From positions 1-47,558 of the forward strand of contig JAFMBH010000021.1 of assembly GCA_017858735.1 (NCBI GenBank): a stretch of 47,558 bases of DNA, given 5' to 3'. The translations under genes and the position numbers were made by a program. This DNA comes from Bacteroidota bacterium. Lineage in GTDB: Bacteria; Bacteroidota; Bacteroidia; Chitinophagales; Saprospiraceae. The notes beneath the pieces are model-generated. The model worked only from the letters and a program-made list of their open reading frames with translations. It had not been told where the DNA came from and searched no databases. Of the stretch, positions 36,332 through 45,400 are shown in pieces. Position 1 is the first letter of the stretch; each line of letters begins with the position of its first letter.

Positions 36332-36586
36332 ATGGCAAAAAACACATCTATTTTACTTGAAGATAATTTTGAAACTTTTATAAATGGTCAACTACAAACC
36401 GGGAAGTTCTCTTCTGCGGGCGAAGTAGTTCATGCAGCGTTGAGATTATTTGAACAAGAAGAAACAAAAAAAGCTGAGCTTATCAATGAACTCATTAAGG
36501 GAGAAAAATCTGGGTTTGTCAAAGATTTTAATCGTGATACCTTTTTGCAAAATCTTAAGGAAAATCACTTAAAAAATGAATTTTAA
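36332..36586 (+). CDS. ParD-type antitoxin
   Basis: This 84-residue protein has a ribbon-helix-helix N-terminus: 'NTSILLEDNFETFINGQLQTGKFSSAGEVVHAALRLFEQEE', where GKFSSAGEVV is the typical ParD/CopG turn. An acidic/basic helical tail ('ELIKGEKSGFVKDFN') would neutralise the toxin. It overlaps parE by 11 bases, as usual for a type II module, and probably represses its own promoter. Confidence 0.9.
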   Translation: MAKNTSILLEDNFETFINGQLQTGKFSSAGEVVHAALRLFEQEETKKAELINELIKGEKSGFVKDFNRDTFLQNLKENHLKNEF

Positions 36587-36878
36587 GCTAAGTAAAGAAG
36601 CGGAAAAAGATGCAGAAAATATATGGTTATATACACATGAAAATTGGTCCATTGAGCAAGCTGAGAGATATCTAAATTTGATTTTTGACGAGATTGATTA
36701 TCTCTGCTTAAAGCCAAAATCAGGGTTTGAACTTGGAAACATAAGAGATGGATATTGGCGATCAAAAGTTAAATCACATTATATCTATTATAAAATCAAC
36801 CTTAAGGAAAACGAATTAGAAATTATAAGGATTTTGCATGAAATGATGCATGTTGAAAATAAACTTGGTAGAAGCTAG
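36576..36878 (+). CDS. ParE/RelE-type toxin
   Basis: This 100-residue protein has the ParE fold pattern: 'LSKEAEKDAENIWLYTHENWSIEQAERYLNLIFDEIDYL' (helices), then beta strands with 'GYWRSKVKSHYIYYKI' and the closing 'LEIIRILHEMMHVENKLG'. Chromosomal ParE proteins poison DNA gyrase. The assignment is by fold pattern, and an mRNA-cleaving RelE activity cannot be excluded. The module sits about 350 bp after the decayed yefM-yoeB locus. Confidence 0.88.
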   Translation: MNFKLSKEAEKDAENIWLYTHENWSIEQAERYLNLIFDEIDYLCLKPKSGFELGNIRDGYWRSKVKSHYIYYKINLKENELEIIRILHEMMHVENKLGRS

Positions 36879-36919
36879 CGGCTAAAATTTCGTTGCGTTA
36901 TGAGTACGCTTACCATTGG

Positions 36920-37735
36920 TTATACCCAACCGTTCGTTATGCAGAGATTCACCAGCTCCATAGAATTTTTTACCCCACATTTAGCCAGCATATTCCTTCT
37001 ATGTGTATTAACTGTTTCCTTTGAAATAAATAATTCTTTGCCGATTTCTTCACTGGTTCTACCTTGAATCAGTTTATTTAATATTTCTTTTTCCCTGGTT
37101 GAAAACCGCTCTTCTGGTTTTAGAAAGGAAAATTTACTTTCAACCTGAACATTTTCAAAAGTGGGTTCTCCGTCCAGACCAATAAAAGAAAGAACAGGTG
37201 GCCCTTCATTTTTTAAATCTGTAATATCTGAATGAATACCCATTGTTTTTACAATGGCGCCTTTATCGTCTGTTTCGATAGTTATTACTTGTTGCAACAA
37301 CCTGATATAATGTCCATCTTTATGCTTTACCCTATAATCATATCTTACTTTATATTTAAACATTTTTTCAATGGGCAATCCATTAAAAAATTCCATAACC
37401 TTTGATTCAAAAGATATGACCACAGGTAAATCAGCAGGATGCACCAACGAAATCAATTTACCCAGGGACATTTCATTCGGTTCATAACCTAATACTTCCC
37501 TGGTGCCCGAACTAAAATTATTCAGCTCTGCATCCTTCATATCCAGAAAATAAAAATAAGACTTTCCTACAATGAAAAGGGCTAACTTATTTTCCTGAAG
37601 GAAATCAATAACAGCTAAATTTTGTTGGATGGAATCACCATATTTCTGATTGTTCCAGATATTATCGACTAATTTTTCGATGGGTAGATGATTTCTATTC
37701 ATTAGAACAATAGATTTAATACCAATTTCGAACAT
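36920..37735 (-). CDS. PAS-domain LuxR-type transcriptional regulator
   Basis: The frame is open from 37843, but ATG 37735 (MFEIGIKSIV) is the likely start, giving 271 residues. A PAS fold with PAC tail spans about 60-185 ('NNFSSGTREVLGYEPNEMSLGKLISLVHPADL' and 'HKDGHYIRLLQQVITI', then 'GIHSDITDLK'). The C-terminal LuxR helix-turn-helix is 'FSTREKEILNKLIQGRTSEEIG' followed by 'ELFISKETVNTHRRNML'. There is no receiver or kinase domain, so it would sense a ligand or cofactor directly in the cytosol. A pair of 13-bp direct repeats lies just upstream and may be its own operator. Confidence 0.88.
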   Translation of the reverse strand: MFEIGIKSIVLMNRNHLPIEKLVDNIWNNQKYGDSIQQNLAVIDFLQENKLALFIVGKSYFYFLDMKDAELNNFSSGTREVLGYEPNEMSLGKLISLVHPADLPVVISFESKVMEFFNGLPIEKMFKYKVRYDYRVKHKDGHYIRLLQQVITIETDDKGAIVKTMGIHSDITDLKNEGPPVLSFIGLDGEPTFENVQVESKFSFLKPEERFSTREKEILNKLIQGRTSEEIGKELFISKETVNTHRRNMLAKCGVKNSMELVNLCITNGWV

Positions 37736-37757
37736 AATTTTTTTTTCTCCTAACAAA

Positions 37758-37790
37758 TGTCGTGAAATGCTTGAAATTGTCGTGAAATGC
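37758..37790. repeat. Two 13-bp direct repeats upstream of the LuxR gene
   Basis: TGTCGTGAAATGC occurs at 37758-37770 and again at 37778-37790, exactly 20 bases apart (about two helical turns). The block lies 23-55 bases upstream of the preferred LuxR start. This spacing suits tandem binding of a regulator dimer on one DNA face. Confidence 0.7.
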
Positions 37791-38148
37791 AAATTGCCGA
37801 GAAGAGTGAGTTCGATAAACACGTACAATATTACATTCCCCATGATTATTCTATGCAGATTAATATTGGAAAAAGAGACTTACGAGCAACTGCTAACAGG
37901 TATTCCGTTTGACTTTATACAATTGCACAAATTTAATCTTGGTATAGATGAATTAGTTAACCCTATTGACAAGTGAACCTATTTTATTAAAAACAACATT
38001 TTTAAAGGCTGTAAGGAGATATTTTCACTTCGAAAAAATGATTTGGTTTACAATACAGTTTTTCGAATAATCCATTAAACTGAAAATAATTAACAAAATT
38101 TATTTTTATTTTGTATTTTCAAATATCTAATACTTAAGATAGTGTAAA
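37791..38148. other. Spacer before the metzincin-like gene, with a candidate -7 box
   Basis: No gene is supported in these 358 bases. A box TTG plus TATTTTCA (38111-38121) lies 28-38 bases before ATG 38149 and is the best promoter candidate. The plus-strand frame in 37767-37976 overlaps the repeats and has no family likeness. Confidence 0.45.
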
Positions 38149-40650
38149 ATGAGGATAATACTGTTTTTTATTCTTGTGTTAGCTAATTTAGAAACAGCTT
38201 ACACTCAGTCGAAAATTAGCTTTTGGCGTGTCGAAGTGGAGGGTAACTGTCATCTTACCTGGGATTGGAATTACAAGGAAGTAAATCCTGATTATTATAA
38301 TAAGGGTTACCAAAATCAAGTTTTTCAGGGCAATTATTCCTTTTTTTGCCCAAAATGGGCTGCAATAACGGACAATGGTGTGTTTTTAATTAGGTCTGGT
38401 ACGCTCGAAGACCGGTTTCCTGATGATATTACCAGTAACATAAAAGAGGGATCATGGACGGTCACAGGTAGCAGTGCCATGAACATGAAAGTTTATGATT
38501 CAACGGAGGATTTACGAAAGGATTATAAGAGTTTTTCAGAATCAACTAATATATCTCAGAGTTCTGCTCGGGTTTTAAATGAAAATCCAGGTTTTGTATT
38601 GAAAATATGGATTAAAGAAGGATTTGTTGAAGGAGGTGTCTCTGTATCAACCCAAACAGATGATGTTTCAGCTAAAGGTGAGGGAATTATTTCGATTACA
38701 GATTGGGAAGGGAGAAAAACAAATCGATTTCCTTTAGATGAGCTCGATATGAAAAGTAGTCATGAGGAGTTTGCTTTAAAGTTAATGCAAAATTCATTTA
38801 GTGATCGTGAGCAAAGTTCAAATCTGGATGGATTTGATCCTGAAAGCGCTAAATTTTTGGAAGGAATGAATCTGCTTTCAGGCGATATTACATGTACATG
38901 GAAATCGAGCGTTAGTAAGCTTCCAGATCAAAATGGTTTCATTATACAAACCATTTCAGGAACCAAAAACTTTTCTCTTCCTTACAACGAATTTTTTATT
39001 GATGAAAAGGAGAGATCTGGTCAGGTAAGTATAATTCTCAGACAAAATGTTAAAATTACCTTAAAACCCTATACCTCCCAGGAGGAGGAAAAATATGAAG
39101 CCTTTATTGAGCCTATTAATAATGAACTGGCTTCTTATGATCAATTTGTTCCCCAGGGAAGAATTCTTAACCATTCACAAAATGAAATCGTCCCTGGCAT
39201 ATATTCCAACACTAGCGAAAGGGGAAATTCCATAGCATTTAAGGTCACTGTTTATGAAACAAAAACTAAGAAGCAAATACCTTCTGACCAATACCAGACT
39301 TATTTTCAGCTAAGTAATACAAGCAGATATCGGGGAATTTGCAATAATTTTCCAATTTTGAAGAATGCACCAAATGCAGAACCTGATTTCCTCTTTCTTT
39401 CTGAAATGAATGATGCGTCAGATTTTGAATATTTGAATGCAGATAAAGCTAAAACACTAAGGCAAAAGGGGGATGCAAAAATTACATTAACTAGCATGGA
39501 TTTTGCGGCATTTACCAATTTGGAGGCGCAGGTTTATTTGCATCTTGAAGGTGGGAAAACACTAATTGCCAAATTTAAACCTGATAATAGAAATGTAGTA
39601 CGTATTCCTAAAGATGATAATTTTAACCTTATTTCTGATGCCTGGGAGAATAAAACAGGTGTTTCAAACTTAACGGCAAGCTGGGACGAAGATGCTTATC
39701 CATTAAACCAGCGCCGAAATGGGGATGGTTATACCCTTTTTGAGGAATATAGGGGTTTTCATGTGATTAATAACAGTCAATTTAATCCTAAAAATACGGT
39801 TTGGGAAAAAGGGCATATTCGCACAGATCCAAATCATAAAGATGTTTTTATTTATGACCAGGATCAACTTTTTAAAAATCATTATTCAACATTAAATCCA
39901 GCACAATTGAATTGGCATTATATTTTGGAGAACCAATTTAATTTTAATCGCACCTCCCCTATGGATCCTGAACATCGATGGATTAATTTTAATACGCCAG
40001 GGGAATACTTTTATGCAAAACAATATGGTATGCATTTAGCCATTCAGGGAATCGAAGGAAGCGAAGAATTTAATCTTGGCATTGCGAGGGCTGGTTCTCC
40101 CAACCTAAAAGATTTTCAAAACCAGCAGGATGAGAAGAGTAGTTTGAAGGAAATTAGGAAAATATTTGGGGAAATTTTCGATATCATGGAATCACCTATG
40201 TTTACCAAGATGCTCTGTAACATACCTCTCAATTTCGATCAACCCCTTAAATGTCATTATGTGGTAGCCGTAAATAAACCTCTTATAGACTACTTATGTT
40301 TAAAAAGTGTTTCACCAAATTATAGACAGTTCGTTTCCGAAAAACTACTCACAACGACGGTAATTCATGAAATTGGACACAGTATAGGTATTCAACATCA
40401 TGGGAATGATAGGGTTACAAATACCTATGGCGTAAGAGACTGTGCCATAAGATATACTTCAGATGGTGAAGATTTACATCCAAATTTCTACGTGGATATG
40501 CATCGTTATTGTCGTTCCACGGAAACTTACCTTCAATATGTGCCTCCAGACCGCCCTTTGTCACCTAATGAACAAATCCCTCTGGATTTTGTAAAAAAAA
40601 CAGCGCATGGTTGTTGGGAACAAATAACTGTTAAAAGTGATAATTATTAA
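38149..40650 (+). CDS. Large exported protein with a metzincin zinc motif
   Basis: This 833-residue protein has a signal peptide (MRIILFFILVLANLETAYTQ). I do not recognise the first 600 residues, which are beta-rich and Ser/Thr/Asp-rich and may hold Ig-like or carbohydrate-binding modules. Near the C-terminus is 'VIHEIGHSIGIQHHG', a complete HExxHxxGxxH zinc site (H740, E741, H744, G747, H750). 'GVRDCAIRYTSD' follows about 10 residues later at the place of the metzincin Met-turn, usually C-x-M-R-Y; here Ile stands where Met is expected. It is probably an extracellular metalloprotease. The family is not assignable from sequence alone. No obvious operon partner is present. Confidence 0.75.
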   Translation: MRIILFFILVLANLETAYTQSKISFWRVEVEGNCHLTWDWNYKEVNPDYYNKGYQNQVFQGNYSFFCPKWAAITDNGVFLIRSGTLEDRFPDDITSNIKEGSWTVTGSSAMNMKVYDSTEDLRKDYKSFSESTNISQSSARVLNENPGFVLKIWIKEGFVEGGVSVSTQTDDVSAKGEGIISITDWEGRKTNRFPLDELDMKSSHEEFALKLMQNSFSDREQSSNLDGFDPESAKFLEGMNLLSGDITCTWKSSVSKLPDQNGFIIQTISGTKNFSLPYNEFFIDEKERSGQVSIILRQNVKITLKPYTSQEEEKYEAFIEPINNELASYDQFVPQGRILNHSQNEIVPGIYSNTSERGNSIAFKVTVYETKTKKQIPSDQYQTYFQLSNTSRYRGICNNFPILKNAPNAEPDFLFLSEMNDASDFEYLNADKAKTLRQKGDAKITLTSMDFAAFTNLEAQVYLHLEGGKTLIAKFKPDNRNVVRIPKDDNFNLISDAWENKTGVSNLTASWDEDAYPLNQRRNGDGYTLFEEYRGFHVINNSQFNPKNTVWEKGHIRTDPNHKDVFIYDQDQLFKNHYSTLNPAQLNWHYILENQFNFNRTSPMDPEHRWINFNTPGEYFYAKQYGMHLAIQGIEGSEEFNLGIARAGSPNLKDFQNQQDEKSSLKEIRKIFGEIFDIMESPMFTKMLCNIPLNFDQPLKCHYVVAVNKPLIDYLCLKSVSPNYRQFVSEKLLTTTVIHEIGHSIGIQHHGNDRVTNTYGVRDCAIRYTSDGEDLHPNFYVDMHRYCRSTETYLQYVPPDRPLSPNEQIPLDFVKKTAHGCWEQITVKSDNY

Positions 40651-40977
40651 GCTGCCGGAAGGATATCCTTTTTCTTGTCTTCTAAGCTAAAAATCTTAGT
40701 TAGATAGTAAATGTAATTATTTCCCGGTTTCCCTGGGTTTTTCTATTAAGTAAATATATGGATTGCCTTTGAAGGGTTGGTCTATAAAAAAATTAAAATT
40801 CTTCAACCTTTCTTAATTTAACAGTATAGTCATTTATATTAATAAAAATTTAATGAATGAATATGCTCAGGCCATTTTTAAAATATTGAAGGGAAAATTC
40901 TTATTTTTATAGAAATCAAACATTGATTTAACCCTACGTTGTATTCTGACCGGGAATACAGCAAAAAATATTCAAAA
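40651..40977. other. Spacer before the sulfatase gene
   Basis: These 327 bases hold no supported gene. TTG plus TATTCTGA (40939-40949) lies 29-39 bases before ATG 40978 and is the only promoter-like box seen. The palindrome AAGGATATCCTT (40659-40670) has no loop and is not a terminator. Confidence 0.4.
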
Positions 40978-42471
40978 ATGCGCCTGAAATCCATAAAACA
41001 TTTATTCTTACCAGTCCTTATCGTTTTCGTTTTTACTTCTTTTCAAACGAAAAAGCAAATAGCAAATCAACAGCTTAATATCGTACTCATTTTTATGGAC
41101 GATATGGGTTATGCCGATTTGAGTTGTTATGGATCGGAGACCATTTCTACGCCAAATATTGATAAACTAGCAGCTAATGGCATGAAGTTTACTGATTTTC
41201 ATGTAGCTGCCTCCGTTTGCACCCCATCTCGTTCTGCCTTGTTGACTGGCTGTTACCCTCACCGTCTTGGTTTGCCAAAAGTGCTATTTCCCGAGGGAAA
41301 AAACAATCCGGGAAATACCGGATTACATCCTGACGAACAAACGATTGCCGAGCTACTTAAAGGAAACGGCTATGCTACGTCGATGGCTGGTAAATGGCAT
41401 TTAGGGGATAAAAAAATGTTTTTACCAATCCAACATGGTTTTGATCAATATTTTGGCGTGCCATACAGCAATGATATGACCATTGCGCCTGACATGGTTT
41501 TAGCGGAAAATATCCTGTTGCGAAATGGCGTGACCAGAGAAATGATTCAACATTTTGACGCTGTGAAAATGGATAATAAAAATCATCAGACGCCGCTTAT
41601 GAAAAATAATGAGGTGGTCGAATTTCCTGCCGACCAAACCACTTTAACCAAACGATACACCGAATATTCCGTCGATTTTATCAATGAACAGGCGGGAAAA
41701 TCACCCTTTTTCCTGTATTTAGCCCATACCATGCCCCATATTCCCATATTTGCTTCAAAAGACTTTTTAGGCAAATCTAAAGGTGGATTGTATGGTGATG
41801 TCATAGAAGAGGTGGACTGGTCTGTTGGAGAAATAATGAAGGCGTTAGAGGAAAAAGGGGTCTTGAATAACACACTGATTATTTTCACTTCTGATAACGG
41901 TCCCTGGCTTTCCTACGGAAATCATGGTGGCAGTGCCGGCAAACTGAGAGGTGGTAAATTTGATGTTTTTGAAGGTGGCTTCCGGGTTCCCTGCATCATG
42001 TCTTTCCCAAAAGTTATCCCAAAAGGGAAAATAAATCATGATTTAATAAACAGCATGGATATTGTTCCTACCCTTTGTCAAATGACTGGAACGCCCTTGC
42101 CCACAAAAAAGATTGACGGAATCAATGTTTTGCCTTCGCTTAAAGGTAAAAAGATGACTAAGACGCTGGATAACCGATATTTTTATTATTTCTCTGATGA
42201 AAAATTATCGGCTATCCGTAAAGGACATTGGAAATATATGATTCCTATTAAATATAAGTCCCTTTCAATCGCCGGTAAAGATGGTAAAAATGGTAAATCG
42301 GAAGCTTATCAGCAATCAGAAGCCCTCTACCATTTAGAAAGGGATATTTCAGAAAGCACAAATGTTATCAATGATTACCCTGAAATAGCCAACGAGCTAA
42401 GACAAGCACTGGAAGCATTTGATCAAACCATTAAAAAAGAAGCTCGACCTGTTGGCGTCACCTCAAAATAA
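40978..42471 (+). CDS. Secreted sulfatase
   Basis: This type I sulfatase has about 497 residues from ATG 40978 (the frame opens at TTG 40939). The leader is MRLKSIKHLFLPVLIVFVF followed by a small-residue cleavage region. The active-site signature is C81-T-P-S-R (VCTPSRSALLTG), whose Cys is converted to formylglycine. Metal-site residues are seen in 'FMDDMGY' and 'TSDNGPW', and substrate-pocket residues in 'GKWHLG' and 'AHTMPHIP'. It would remove sulfate from a polysaccharide in the periplasm or outside. No sulfatase-maturating enzyme is encoded here. The next gene starts 7 bp after its stop, so they are cotranscribed. Confidence 0.93.
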   Translation: MRLKSIKHLFLPVLIVFVFTSFQTKKQIANQQLNIVLIFMDDMGYADLSCYGSETISTPNIDKLAANGMKFTDFHVAASVCTPSRSALLTGCYPHRLGLPKVLFPEGKNNPGNTGLHPDEQTIAELLKGNGYATSMAGKWHLGDKKMFLPIQHGFDQYFGVPYSNDMTIAPDMVLAENILLRNGVTREMIQHFDAVKMDNKNHQTPLMKNNEVVEFPADQTTLTKRYTEYSVDFINEQAGKSPFFLYLAHTMPHIPIFASKDFLGKSKGGLYGDVIEEVDWSVGEIMKALEEKGVLNNTLIIFTSDNGPWLSYGNHGGSAGKLRGGKFDVFEGGFRVPCIMSFPKVIPKGKINHDLINSMDIVPTLCQMTGTPLPTKKIDGINVLPSLKGKKMTKTLDNRYFYYFSDEKLSAIRKGHWKYMIPIKYKSLSIAGKDGKNGKSEAYQQSEALYHLERDISESTNVINDYPEIANELRQALEAFDQTIKKEARPVGVTSK

Positions 42472-42478
42472 CATTACT

Positions 42479-45400
42479 ATGAACAAGCTACACAAAATGA
42501 AAATTTCCTTACCCTTACACCGACTTTTCTACGTGCTATTTTGTGTGTTATATTTTTTATCTGGTCAGTCCTCTAAGAAACTCGATCCTGGTCCATTAAA
42601 ATTTACTTTAAAACAAAATGGTGATCAGATTGAAGTTTGGCAATCGGGTGTTTTAAAACCCGTGGTAGTGCAAAACGCAAAGGCTGATTTCAGACCTTAT
42701 ATTCATCCTATTTTAGCGCCTAATACCAACGTTTCTTTGACGCAGTATAGTCCTGAGCATCATAAACACCAGACCGGTTTGTTTTGGGGCTTTACCAGAG
42801 TAAATGGGTCAGGTTTAGAAAAAGATAGCTTAAATAAATGGTTTTATCGGAAAGATAAACCCGCTGAAATCCAAGCACAAATAGGCCGCGATTTTTTTCA
42901 TAATCCTACAGGCGATTACTGGCAAAAAGTGGAGGCAACTATCCTTAAAGCCAGTGGCGATAATTTGCAATGGCAAACCGTTTACAATCTGCTAGATGGG
43001 AATAAAAAGCCCATTTTAAAGGAAACGCAGACCTGGACATTCTCTCATAAAGACAATAAACATGTATTGTCATTAGAATGGGAAGGTGAAGCTATTGAAG
43101 ATATTACCATAAATGAATTTGATTATGGTGGTTTGTTTTTAAGAATGCCGTGGAAAGCGGGTGTTCAGGGGGAAGCTGTGAATACTGCCCGTCAAATAAA
43201 CCAAAAAGCAGATGCTCAACGTGCTCAGTGGGTTGATGTCGGTATGGCTATTGATGGCTTAAACGATTGGGGGCATATTGCCCTTTTTGATCATCCCGAT
43301 AATGATGGATTTCCAACTACCTGGCGGGTAGATGGTCAACTAGGGATTGGGCCTGTGAAGGCAAAACAAGGAGATTGGTATATTAAAAAGGGTCAGATAG
43401 CTACTTTTCAGCATCAGGTTATCGCCTATTCGGGTACCCTGAATAATATGGAAATGGATAATCTTTGGGGAGATTTTTCCGGAGATAAAGGCATGTACAA
43501 TACCGCCTCTCTTTGGGGGATTGCTCAACAGGAGGGCAGAGATGCTAAATTTTTAAGCCCCGAAGAGGCCGCAGCAAATATGACCATGAAAGAAGGATTC
43601 AACGTCAATGTTTGGGCTGCTGAACCCATGATTACCCAACCTATGGCTTTCTGTTGGGACGATAAAGGGCGCCTGTGGATTGCAGAAAACCGTGATTATG
43701 AGTCGCGGGGCCACGGTTTTTCAAACGCAGGAAATAGCCGTATTTTAATCATTGAAGATACCAATCACGATGGTGTAGCGGATTCAAAAAAGGTGTTTTT
43801 AGAAGGTATCGCCTTCCCCGCAGCTATGGCCGTTGGTTTTGATGGCTTGTATTTGGGCGCACCGCCTAATTTACTATTTGTACCCGATAAAAACCACGAT
43901 GATAAAGCGGACGAAAATGATATTGAAGTCCGTCTGACTGGTTGGGGTATTCGCGACAGACATGAAACGTTAAACAGCCTGCATTGGGGACCCGATGGCT
44001 GGTTGTACGGCTGTCAAGGCTTTGCAACCCCTTCAAAAGTGCGCAAACCCGAAGGGAAAGGACGGCTTTACAGACATAAAGACCCTTTTCCGGAAGATAT
44101 TTTAGAAGGAGATGGCGTGGATATCAACGGAGGTGTATGGCGGTATCATCCCTTAAAAGATAAATTTGAAGTGGTGGCTCATGGTTTTAGTAATCCCTGG
44201 GGCATTGATTTTGATGCCAAAGGACAATTATTTATAAGTGCTTGCGTCATTCCGCATTTATGGCACGTGATTCCGGGTGGTATTTATCACAGGCAGGGAG
44301 GACAACATTTTAATCCTTATTTTTATAGCGATATTCGAACCATTGCCGACCATAGCCATCGGTCCGCACATGGAGGTGCCAGGGTGTATCAATCAGACGC
44401 ATTTCCAGCAGAACACAAAGGCCGTATTTTTATGGCAAATATCCACGAACATGCCGTCTTATCAGATATTTTACAGCCAAAGGGCTCTGGTTTTATCGCC
44501 AAACATGGCGATGAATTACTTCTGGCGAATAATGCACAATGGGTAGGTTTTAGTATGGAAGTTGGTCCTGACGGCGGACTTTATGTATTAGACTGGCATG
44601 ACGCTGATATTTGTGGAAAGGAGGTATTGAATGGTGAAACAGGCCGTATTTTTAGAATAATGCCTGATAAGTCACTGGCACAAAATTTTGAAAACAGATT
44701 TGCCGATTTGAATACTTTTACGGATAAACAATTGGTGGAATTACAAAAAAGTCAGAGTGATTGGCATGCAAGACGCGCCAGAGTAATCCTGCAACATAGA
44801 GCACACAAAGGCAAAATAGATAAAAATGCCGTTGATGCTTTACAGGCCATTTACAAGCAAAATACTACTGCAGATTATAGACTTCGGGCGATGTGGACCT
44901 TGCATATTACAAATCAATTTACTTCAAATGAGCTCCTCGCAGCCTTGTCCGATAAAGATGCACACATACGTGCCTGGGGCATTCAATTTCTCTGTGAAGA
45001 CAAAAAACCCTCAAATGAAGCGATTTTAGCCTTTATTCGCTTGGCAAAAGAAGATCCTTCACCTGTTGTACGCTTATATCTGGCTTCCGCGATGCAACGA
45101 ATCAACAAAGAAGCTGCCTGGAATCTGGCAGAAAAACTCGCTTTACACAGCGAAGACGCATCGGATCATAACCTACCTAAAATGCTTTGGTTTGGCTTGG
45201 AACCATTGGTGAAAAATAATCCTGACAGAGCGATTACCCTGGCTAATAATGCAAATATTCCTTTGATTTCACAATACATTTCACGACGACTGATAGATGC
45301 CAATATGCCTGAAATGGTGCTTGCTACCCTCAGTAAAAAGTCTAAAAATCAAATCCTTATTTTGGAAGGAATGCGGGATGGTCTGGAGGGTCGGTTTGAT

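Noticed and set aside
40659-40670. Palindrome AAGGATATCCTT after the metzincin gene as terminator
   Set aside because: There is no room for a loop in the palindrome, so it cannot form a normal RNA hairpin despite the T-run that follows.
42419-42478. Longer start for the DUF6807 fusion protein
   Set aside because: It would overlap the end of the sulfatase gene by 53 bases and put a basic, non-signal segment before the leader; ATG 42479 gives a normal spacing and signal peptide.
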